DNA of 10,824 bases. Source: Bacillota bacterium. Lineage in GTDB: Bacteria > Bacillota > Clostridia > Christensenellales > Aristaeellaceae. The notes beneath the pieces were generated by a model. That model made no database searches and was not told where the DNA came from. It saw only the letters and a list, made by a program, of their open reading frames with translations. Shown piece after piece: positions 5,120 to 10,824 of the stretch. The stretch is from NCBI GenBank assembly GCA_023396045.1, contig JAEWXD010000047.1, positions 1 through 10,824 of the forward strand. The letters are read 5' to 3'. Each line of letters begins with the position of its first letter. Positions within the stretch are counted from its first letter, which is position 1. The translations under genes were made by a program, and so were the position numbers.

Positions 5120-6355
5120 ATGATACAGAGTATAGAATTGCTTGCACCTGCCGGCAATTTATCCAACTTAAAAACAGCCATGCACTTTGGCGCTGATGCT
5201 GTATATGGCGCATTAAAACAATTTGGTTTGCGTGCTTTTGCTGGCAATTTTAGCTATGAAGAATTGGCAGAAGCTTTAGAGATTGTGCATAGCAAGGGCA
5301 AAAAATTCTATTTAACGCTCAACTCTATGCCCCATGACAATGCAATGGATAATTTGGTAGAGCTTGCTAAAAAAGCTTTTGAAATGGGAGTGGATGCTGC
5401 CATTGTAAGTGATATTGGGGTAATGCATGCATTACATAGCAATATACCTGCATTGCCGTTGCATATTAGCACACAAGCCAATACATTAAATAGCAGCGCT
5501 TGTAATTTTTACCACAGCACATTTGGCGCAGAGCGCATTATACTTGCAAGGGAATTAAGCCTAAGCCAAATTGCAGAAATTCGCAAAAATATTCCTGCTG
5601 AATTGATGCTTGAAAGCTTTGTGCACGGAGCTATGTGTATGGCTTATTCTGGTAGATGCTTGCTTAGCAACGCATTAACCGGTAGAGATGGCAATCAAGG
5701 CGCTTGTACACAAAGTTGCCGTTGGAAATATTCTTTGGTAGAATCCCAAAGGCCTGGTGAAGCGATGCCTATTTATGAAGACGAACATGGCAGCTACATA
5801 CTTTCCAGTTTTGATTTATGTATGTTAGACCATTTACCAGACCTATGTAAAAGTGGCCTGAACAGTTTAAAAATTGAAGGCAGAATGAAAAGCGAATACT
5901 ATGTAGCAACGGTTATTTCTGCCTATAGGCGTGCTTTGGATGCGCTTGCTATTAATGAAGAAACCTATTACAACTTACTTCCATCATTATTGGAAGAATT
6001 AGACAAAGTAAGCCATAGGGCTAGTAATACCGGTTTTTATTATGGTGTGCCAAGCTCTGTTGCAGGCGCACAAGGCGTTATGCAAAGCATGGAATTTAAA
6101 GCCCATATTATAGAAAACGGCGAAGCAAACACAGAAACCAAAGTATTATTAAAAAACCGTTTTCATGTAGGTGATGTATTGGAAGTACTTTCCCCTACCG
6201 GATACCAAAGTTTTACCTGTGATTTTATGCGACTTGGTAAAAACATGGAAGAAACGGATACTTATGGCGTTGCCAACGAAGTGGTATATTTAAAATTCCC
6301 CTTCGCTGTAAACGAAGGGGATATAGTGCGTGGCGCATTGCGCACAGCAAAATAA
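5120..6355 (+). CDS. trhP: Peptidase U32-family protein, probable tRNA U34 hydroxylase (TrhP-like)
   Basis: U32 proteins were first named peptidases, but the YegQ/YrrN/YrrO group is now known as TrhP, needed for prephenate-dependent hydroxylation of uridine 34 in tRNA. The 411-residue protein starts with ELLAPAGN (6-13) and GADAVYGA (24-31). It carries the family signature E-S-F-V-H-G-A-M-C-M-A-Y-S-G-R-C-L-L-S (165-183), followed by GRDGNQGACTQSCRW (188-202). Cysteines C173, C180, C196 and C200 are suited to an iron-sulfur cluster. SSFDLCMLDHLPDL (229-242) and SLKIEGRMKS (249-258) complete the domain, and a beta-rich C-terminal domain spans about 325-411. GAGGA at 5106-5110 lies 9 bases before the ATG. 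The place next to mltG mirrors yrrN/yrrO in Bacillus and supports the tRNA role over protease activity. The last 60 bases of the gene hold a strong hairpin (6297-6321). Family is certain, substrate inferred. Confidence 0.93.
   Translation: MIQSIELLAPAGNLSNLKTAMHFGADAVYGALKQFGLRAFAGNFSYEELAEALEIVHSKGKKFYLTLNSMPHDNAMDNLVELAKKAFEMGVDAAIVSDIGVMHALHSNIPALPLHISTQANTLNSSACNFYHSTFGAERIILARELSLSQIAEIRKNIPAELMLESFVHGAMCMAYSGRCLLSNALTGRDGNQGACTQSCRWKYSLVESQRPGEAMPIYEDEHGSYILSSFDLCMLDHLPDLCKSGLNSLKIEGRMKSEYYVATVISAYRRALDALAINEETYYNLLPSLLEELDKVSHRASNTGFYYGVPSSVAGAQGVMQSMEFKAHIIENGEANTETKVLLKNRFHVGDVLEVLSPTGYQSFTCDFMRLGKNMEETDTYGVANEVVYLKFPFAVNEGDIVRGALRTAK
6297..6321 (-). terminator. Hairpin inside the U32 gene end, possible terminator for the minus-strand infB-ribF operon
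   Basis: TCCCCTTCG (6297-6305) and CGAAGGGGA (6313-6321) form a perfect 9-pair stem with a 7-base loop. Read on the minus strand it lies 40 bases beyond the ribF stop codon and is followed by ATTTTAAATATA, a weak T run. Read on the plus strand it is followed by TATAGTGCG, with no T run. Because only 5 bases separate the two convergent stop codons, this is the best terminator candidate for the minus-strand operon. The hairpin is visible; its activity is inferred. Confidence 0.5.
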
Positions 6356-6360
6356 AATAT

Positions 6361-7137
6361 TTAGAGGCAATGAGTAAATCTTATTGCCACTTTTTCTTTT
6401 AAACGGAATGGAAAAACTTGCTTTGATTCCACTATGATTTGGTTTCCAAACTGCAAAATTGCGTTGCTATTAAAATGATGTTGGTATAATTCTACAGCAT
6501 AGTTTCCAAAGGATGGTTGAATTTTTTCACCTAACGCTTCAAAATAATATTTGTTTTCTTCTATTTTGATTAAACGCATAGGCATTGTATATGCATAACC
6601 AAGTAAGGCGTTGGCTTGTTCTATTTCACCTTTTTGAATGTGCTCACGAATACGAGTAGAAGATACTGTTAGTTCCTCACTTAACACTTCAGAGGTAACA
6701 TGCAAGGTATAGCCATATTCTTGCTCAAACTGTTTTAGCATTTGATTATTTCCACGGCCTAAATTACCAAAAGTATAATTATAGCCTGTAAAAATATGTT
6801 CCGGTTTAAACGCTTTGCATAAACGTTCAAGCCAAACTTCCGGTTCTATTTTTGCTACCTCTGCATCAAAATGGTCAATACATAGTGCATGCACACCAAA
6901 TTGATGCAAAAGTTTTGCTTTTTGCATGTGTGTAGTAAGTAAATTGGGTTTTGCACCGGTTAAAAATTCTGCAGGACGTTTATCAAAACTATATACAATA
7001 ACCGGAGAAAGTTCTATTTCAGAAAGTTCCACCGCTTTTTGAATAATAGTTTTATGCCCTAAATGTAAGCCATCGAACACACCTAAACACAATATGCTTG
7101 GGCCATTGATTTGTGGCATGGAAAAATATATTCTCAT
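6361..7137 (-). CDS. ribF: FAD synthetase, RibF-like, lacking a recognisable riboflavin kinase domain
   Basis: RibF normally phosphorylates riboflavin to FMN (C-terminal domain) and adenylylates FMN to FAD (N-terminal domain). The nucleotidyltransferase part is intact here: GVFDGLHLGH (19-28, the HxGH-type ATP site), FTGYNYTFG (116-124) and VSSTRIREHI (158-167), followed by the usual LLGYAYT joint (178-184). After it only about 75 residues remain instead of about 125. The flavokinase signatures (glycine-rich loop followed by PTAN, and N-x-G-x-x-P-T-F) are absent; PSFGNYAVEL (208-217) may be a remnant of the beta-barrel. Total length is 258 against about 310 for typical RibF. It should make FAD from FMN only, so FMN would have to come from another kinase. 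The start ATG 7137 is 2 bases after the truB stop, with no clear Shine-Dalgarno sequence, which suggests translational coupling. Confidence 0.88.
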   Translation of the reverse strand: MRIYFSMPQINGPSILCLGVFDGLHLGHKTIIQKAVELSEIELSPVIVYSFDKRPAEFLTGAKPNLLTTHMQKAKLLHQFGVHALCIDHFDAEVAKIEPEVWLERLCKAFKPEHIFTGYNYTFGNLGRGNNQMLKQFEQEYGYTLHVTSEVLSEELTVSSTRIREHIQKGEIEQANALLGYAYTMPMRLIKIEENKYYFEALGEKIQPSFGNYAVELYQHHFNSNAILQFGNQIIVESKQVFPFRLKEKVAIRFTHCL

Positions 7138-7139
7138 AA

Positions 7140-8003
7140 TTAAATTGCTAATATGGTCTCTAATTTTAATTGTTGGTCTTTGGCATAGGCAATGCCAAGT
7201 AAGGAATGGGTGTCGTAAATTCTATATTGGCCGTTATTGACGGTAGTGCAAATGGTTCTGCCATTTGCCAACGCAAAGCTTTCTGATTGGTTTACTTCTA
7301 CGCTTGGAATATGTTGCAAAGCATCATCCATAGGCATCAAAAAAGAAAAATCATTGGCATTTGCCATTTGTTCCAGTTCTTCTACAGTAAAAGCTTTTTG
7401 CAAAGTAAAGCTACCAGCGCTTTGGCGAACCAAAACATTCATAAAGGCTGCTGTACCCAAGGCTTCACCTATATCTCTACAAAGTGAGCGCACATAAAAG
7501 CCGGATTGACATTGTATATATATGCGCACTTTGCCATCTTCTATATTGTTTAACCTTTGCAATTGGTATACAGTAGTTTTACGCCTGGGAACTTCAAAAG
7601 CCTTGCCATCACGAGCAAGTTTATACATTCTTTCACCCTGTATTTTAAGTGCTGAATATTTGGGTGGAACTTGCTCTATATCCCCCATAAAGTTTGGAAG
7701 AATAGCATCCAGCTCTTTGGTTGATGGGATTTTTTCACACCGTTGAATAACAGTTCCATCTGCATCCAAGGTATCGGTAGTGATACCAAAACAAATTTCA
7801 CAAACATATTCTTTTTGGTGATCTTGCAAATAGTTAAAAAGCTTGGTTGCACGGCCCAGCATAATGGGCAGTACACCGGCAGCCAAAGGGTCTAAAGTGC
7901 CTGCATGGCCTACTTTTTTTAATTTGCAAATTTTTTTAACAAAACCAACTGCTTGAGAAGAACTCATACCAGTTGGTTTTAAAACATTAATAAAGCCGTT
8001 CAT
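7140..8003 (-). CDS. truB: tRNA pseudouridine(55) synthase TruB
   Basis: TruB converts U55 in the T-loop of elongator tRNAs to pseudouridine and also acts as a tRNA chaperone. The 287-residue protein opens with the typical NGFINVLKPTGMSS (2-15). Its catalytic motif is GHAGTLDPLAAGVLP (32-46), with nucleophile D38. Other family elements are KEYVCEICFG (64-73), TDTLDADG (76-83), PPKYSALKIQGERMYKLAR (113-131) and SGFYVRSLCRDIG (167-179). The C-terminal 60 residues form the small PUA-like domain. The frame stays open upstream to a TTG at 8036, but the family N-terminus begins at ATG 8003, which overlaps the nrnA stop by one base (TAATG). An AAGGAA lies 11 bases before it inside nrnA. The overlap implies translational coupling in the infB operon. 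Identification is very secure. Confidence 0.96.
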   Translation of the reverse strand: MNGFINVLKPTGMSSSQAVGFVKKICKLKKVGHAGTLDPLAAGVLPIMLGRATKLFNYLQDHQKEYVCEICFGITTDTLDADGTVIQRCEKIPSTKELDAILPNFMGDIEQVPPKYSALKIQGERMYKLARDGKAFEVPRRKTTVYQLQRLNNIEDGKVRIYIQCQSGFYVRSLCRDIGEALGTAAFMNVLVRQSAGSFTLQKAFTVEELEQMANANDFSFLMPMDDALQHIPSVEVNQSESFALANGRTICTTVNNGQYRIYDTHSLLGIAYAKDQQLKLETILAI

Positions 8004-9001
8004 TATTTGGCCAATTCCTTTTCTATTGCTGCACAAATTTTAGCAATGCCTTTTTCCATTGGCAAGTCAATGGTTGCACCGCTTGCGTACTTATGACCAC
8101 CGCCCCCAAATTCACTTGCAATTTTATCTACACGGTAGTTTTCTTTGCAACGGAAGGAACAACGAATTTTACCATCTAAGGATTCGTGAATAAAGAAAAC
8201 CATATCTACACCTTCGATTTCTACTACATTGTTTACAATGGTAGTAGTATGCTCATTATCTGCACCGGTTTCAATTAAATCCTGCTTGGTAATGAATACA
8301 TAAGCAGCACGATTGTTGGCAAACAAATGTAAATTATTAAGTGCGCGAGCCAAAATTCTTTGTTGAGGTGTTTGTTTTCTACGAAAAAGAATATAATGCA
8401 ATTCACTAATAGGCAAACCTGCTTTTGCCAAATCTGTCATAGCTTCAAAGGTATGTACATTGGTATTGCTAAACGCAAAATTTCCTGTATCGGTTGAAAT
8501 ACCTGTATATAAAGTGGTTGCCAAATCTACACTAATGGGTATTTTGTTTTCTTTTATAAAATCATATACCATAATGGCGGTAGAACACGCACTTGTTTCT
8601 ATGTAATTTAGGTCTGCAAAAGCATCATTGGTTGGATGATGATCCAGTTGTGCTGTATTTTCCGCCTTAACAAACAAGGAGTGTGCTGCACCCAAACGTT
8701 TTTTGTCTGCCACGTCCAAGGAAATGGCCAGTGAATTTTTGAAATTGAAATTCTTAGGAAAATCTGCAAGTTGTAGTAACTGGTCAACACCCGGCAAAAA
8801 ATCCAGGTCGTGCTTTACGGTATCCAAAATAACAGCATACACTTTTTTATGAAAATGTTGTACAGCCATGCGCATAGACAGCAAAGCACCTAAGGCATCA
8901 CCATCCGGATTGATATGCGTAAACAGCAAAACCGTTTCTGCTTTTTGAATGGCAGAAATCAGCTTGCTGTATTTTTTGTTTTTTTGGAAAAATTTAATCA
9001 T
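8003..9001 (-). CDS. nrnA: DHH/DHHA1 phosphoesterase, NrnA-type oligoribonuclease / pAp phosphatase
   Basis: NrnA degrades short RNA oligonucleotides (nanoRNAs, including pGpG) to mononucleotides and dephosphorylates pAp in Bacillota lacking Orn. The 332-residue protein shows the metal-binding DHH motifs in order: THINPDGDALGA (28-39, with H29, D33 and D35), SLDVAD (94-99), LDHHPTN (119-125) and GISTDTGNF (167-175). The C-terminal DHHA1 domain has CSFRCK (281-286) and the substrate loop GGGGHKYASGA (299-309). ATG 9001 overlaps the rbfA end by 8 bases and is preceded by GGAGAG, so the two are coupled. The position between rbfA and truB is the standard one in Bacillota and links nanoRNA removal to the translation operon. 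Family is certain; the balance of nanoRNase and pAp activity cannot be read from sequence. Confidence 0.95.
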   Translation of the reverse strand: MIKFFQKNKKYSKLISAIQKAETVLLFTHINPDGDALGALLSMRMAVQHFHKKVYAVILDTVKHDLDFLPGVDQLLQLADFPKNFNFKNSLAISLDVADKKRLGAAHSLFVKAENTAQLDHHPTNDAFADLNYIETSACSTAIMVYDFIKENKIPISVDLATTLYTGISTDTGNFAFSNTNVHTFEAMTDLAKAGLPISELHYILFRRKQTPQQRILARALNNLHLFANNRAAYVFITKQDLIETGADNEHTTTIVNNVVEIEGVDMVFFIHESLDGKIRCSFRCKENYRVDKIASEFGGGGHKYASGATIDLPMEKGIAKICAAIEKELAK

Positions 9002-9365
9002 CCAAACTCTCCGTATTGGTTTCGTTTGTTACTACGTCCTGCAAGACTTTTGAAATATGAATACCGTACTCTATATTTTTGTCTTCCACAAAAATAAGCT
9101 GAGGGGCATAACGTATCATCATACGTTTTGCCAATTCTTTACGTATAAAGCCTGCGGCATGCTTTAATGCTTCCAAAAGGCCTTTGCGTTTATCATCTTC
9201 CAGCACACTTACATACACTTTAGCGAAACTCAAATCTCTGGTTACTTCCACACGTGTAATACTGTAAGTGCCACTAATGCGAGGATCGTTCAGTTCATCA
9301 CGCACAATGGTATCAATATCCCGATGCGCTTGTTCGCTGATTCTATCTATTCTTTGAAAACTCAT
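8994..9365 (-). CDS. rbfA: Ribosome-binding factor A
   Basis: RbfA binds the 30S subunit near the 5' helix of 16S rRNA, assists late 30S maturation and is needed for efficient growth in the cold. The 123-residue protein is one KH-like domain. Visible family features are the N-terminal RIDRISEQAHRDIDTIV helix (5-21), ELNDPRI (24-30), the VEVTRDLSFAKVYVSVL strand region (39-55), and the helix LKHAAGFIRKELAKRM (67-82) followed by RYAPQLIF (85-92). A short acidic tail ends it. ATG 9365 directly follows the infB stop codon, and GGAG in the infB end is 11 bases upstream. The 3' end overlaps nrnA by 8 bases. The infB-rbfA pairing is universal and confirms the call. Confidence 0.96.
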   Translation of the reverse strand: MSFQRIDRISEQAHRDIDTIVRDELNDPRISGTYSITRVEVTRDLSFAKVYVSVLEDDKRKGLLEALKHAAGFIRKELAKRMMIRYAPQLIFVEDKNIEYGIHISKVLQDVVTNETNTESLDD

Positions 9366-10824
9366 TTATCTTTCTTTCTCCTGTTGGATATAACACTCGA
9401 TAACATCGGATACTTTTATATCATTAAAACCTTCTAAGCTGATACCACATTCAAAGTTGTGGGCTACTTCTTTAGCGTCATCCTTATAGCGTTTTAAGGA
9501 AGAAAGCTTGCCTTCGTATACAACAATGTTATCTCTTAATAAGCGAACCAAGGCATTACGTTGCATTTTACCATCGGTAACATAAGCACCTGCAATGGTG
9601 CCAACACCGGTAATACGGAAGGTATCGCGTACTTCGGCATGGCCTAAAATAACTTCTTCAAATTCCGGAGCCAACATACCCTTCATTGCAAGTTCAATAT
9701 CTTCAATAGCTTTGTAGATAACTCTATATAGGCGAATATCTACGCCTTCTTTTTCTGCAATTTCTCTTGCGTTGGCATTAGGGCGAATGTTAAAGCCGAT
9801 AATAATGGCATTGAATGCACTTGCTAAGTTAACATCATCATTGGTAACGGCACCAACGGCACTATGCAATACACGTACTTTTACAGCATCTGTACTTAGT
9901 TTTTCCATGGCTTGTTTTACAGCTTCTACAGAGCCTTGTACGTCTGCTTTAATAATAATATTTAATTTTACCTGTTGGCCTTGGTCAATTTGTGTAAAGA
10001 GGTTTTCTAAGGTTACTTTACTACCAACATTTTGTTTCAACGCTTTTTCTTTGTCTTTTCTTTCTGCAACTACGGTTTTTGCCAAACGGTTGTCTTCTAC
10101 CACGATCATTTCATCACCAGCGGCCGGAACTTCATCAAAGCCAGAAATTTCTACCGGCATAGATGGGCCTGCGCTTGTAACACTTTCACCTTGGTCGTTA
10201 AGCATAGCACGCACATTACCAGAAGCAGTACCAGCAACAATGCTATCGCCAATATGCAATGTACCTGTTTTTAATAGCACGGTTGCAAGAGGACCACGAG
10301 ATTTATCAAGCTTAGCTTCAATAATTACACCCTTAGCGGCACGATTTGGATTAGCCTTATATTGCTCTACTTCAGAAACCAAGAGTATCATTTCGAGCAA
10401 GGTATCAATACCCATACCTGTTTGAGCAGAAATTGGAACCATAATAGTGCTGCCACCCCATTCTTCCGGAATGAGTTCGTAGTTAGAAAGTTCTTGTTTT
10501 ACACGGTCTGGGTTTGCGTGATCTAAGTCCATTTTGTTAATGGCAATAATAATGGGAACATTGGCTGCTTTGGCATGGTTAATAGCTTCTACTGTTTGAG
10601 GCATTACGCCATCGTTAGCTGCAACTACAATGATAGCAATATCGGTTGCTTGGGCACCACGCATACGCATGGAAGTAAAAGCTTCGTGCCCGGGGGTATC
10701 AAGGAAGGTAATTGGTTTACCATTTACTTTTACCATATAGGCACCAATGTGTTGGGTAATACCGCCTGCTTCACCACTGGTTACATGGGATTTACGAATA
10801 TAGTCAAGCAAGGAAGTTTTGCCA
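9366..10824 (-). CDS. infB: Translation initiation factor IF-2 (C-terminal part, N-terminus outside window)
   Basis: IF-2 is the GTPase that brings fMet-tRNA to the 30S subunit and promotes 50S joining. The window holds 485 residues to the stop codon; the reading frame enters at 10823 inside the P-loop (GKTSLLD), so the N-terminal domains and the start of G1 are missing. The switch I region AGGITQHIGAY (19-29 of the visible part), DTPGHEAF (42-49) with catalytic H46, NKMD (96-99) and SAQTG (132-136) complete the G domain. Domain II, the linker domain (QVKLNIIIKADVQGS...) and the C-terminal fMet-tRNA binding barrel (from about 390) follow intact. It is the first visible gene of a tightly packed operon with rbfA, nrnA, truB and ribF; the promoter and the usual upstream nusA region lie beyond the edge. 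Identification is certain. Confidence 0.97.
   Translation of the reverse strand, partial: GKTSLLDYIRKSHVTSGEAGGITQHIGAYMVKVNGKPITFLDTPGHEAFTSMRMRGAQATDIAIIVVAANDGVMPQTVEAINHAKAANVPIIIAINKMDLDHANPDRVKQELSNYELIPEEWGGSTIMVPISAQTGMGIDTLLEMILLVSEVEQYKANPNRAAKGVIIEAKLDKSRGPLATVLLKTGTLHIGDSIVAGTASGNVRAMLNDQGESVTSAGPSMPVEISGFDEVPAAGDEMIVVEDNRLAKTVVAERKDKEKALKQNVGSKVTLENLFTQIDQGQQVKLNIIIKADVQGSVEAVKQAMEKLSTDAVKVRVLHSAVGAVTNDDVNLASAFNAIIIGFNIRPNANAREIAEKEGVDIRLYRVIYKAIEDIELAMKGMLAPEFEEVILGHAEVRDTFRITGVGTIAGAYVTDGKMQRNALVRLLRDNIVVYEGKLSSLKRYKDDAKEVAHNFECGISLEGFNDIKVSDVIECYIQQEKER

Noticed and set aside
6326..6345. Second inverted repeat (GTGCG ... CGCAC) near the end of the U32 gene
   Set aside because: Only 5 pairs around a 10-base loop and no T run on either side; probably chance in a GC-richer coding stretch.
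9772..10425. Plus-strand open frame of 217 residues opposite infB
   Set aside because: Antisense shadow of IF-2, rich in Ser/Thr/Leu as expected from reverse-reading conserved codons; no start signal or family match.
1..10824. Defence system, mobile element, CRISPR array, toxin-antitoxin pair or biosynthetic cluster
   Set aside because: All complete genes belong to housekeeping families in familiar order; no repeats, transposase, integrase or small paired genes were seen on either strand.

Overview
The window looks like the chromosome of a low-GC Bacillota (Firmicutes) bacterium, most likely from Clostridia or Negativicutes. It is AT-rich, has strong GGAGG-type ribosome binding sites and two TTG starts. 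It carries a KtrB-type potassium channel subunit, RNase J, a YlbF-family protein, NrnA, and the infB-rbfA-nrnA-truB-ribF order typical of the phylum. The exact genus cannot be read from the sequence. I see no rRNA, tRNA, CRISPR array, insertion sequence, phage gene or other sign of recent transfer, and no gap without a gene longer than about 210 bases.

Layout. (1) 1-707, minus: the N-terminal half of a KtrB/TrkH potassium transporter, cut by the window edge and transcribed from its own promoter at 733-761. (2) 708-897: a divergent intergenic region with an inverted repeat (835-854) that resembles an operator. (3) 898-1682, plus: an RseC-family membrane protein and thioredoxin, a two-gene redox operon closed by a strong intrinsic terminator. 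(4) 1683-1890: intergenic, with an extended -10 promoter and a small leader stem-loop. (5) 1891-3549, plus: ribonuclease J, followed by a terminator-like hairpin. (6) 3619-6355, plus: a YlbF-family protein, the MltG murein transglycosylase and a U32-family protein (probable tRNA hydroxylase), closely packed. (7) 6361-10824, minus: a tightly coupled operon read from right to left, infB (partial), rbfA, nrnA, truB and a short ribF. It converges on the U32 gene with only 5 bases between stop codons.

How the genes work together. The right-hand operon is the translation-initiation and ribosome-maturation cluster (IF-2, RbfA, TruB), with nanoRNA turnover (NrnA) and FAD synthesis attached. The left half combines RNA decay (RNase J, perhaps modulated by the YlbF-family protein), thiol redox (RseC plus thioredoxin), wobble-base modification (U32/TrhP-like), glycan-strand termination (MltG) and potassium uptake.

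Several starts were moved using ribosome binding sites and family length: the transporter begins at TTG 707, thioredoxin at ATG 1359, RNase J at TTG 1891 and TruB at ATG 8003. This is essentially a housekeeping region and I found no convincing undescribed system. The points most worth a second look are a RibF without a recognisable riboflavin kinase domain, a possible terminator for the minus-strand operon embedded in the coding end of the convergent U32 gene, and the Rex-like inverted repeat ahead of rseC-trxA.
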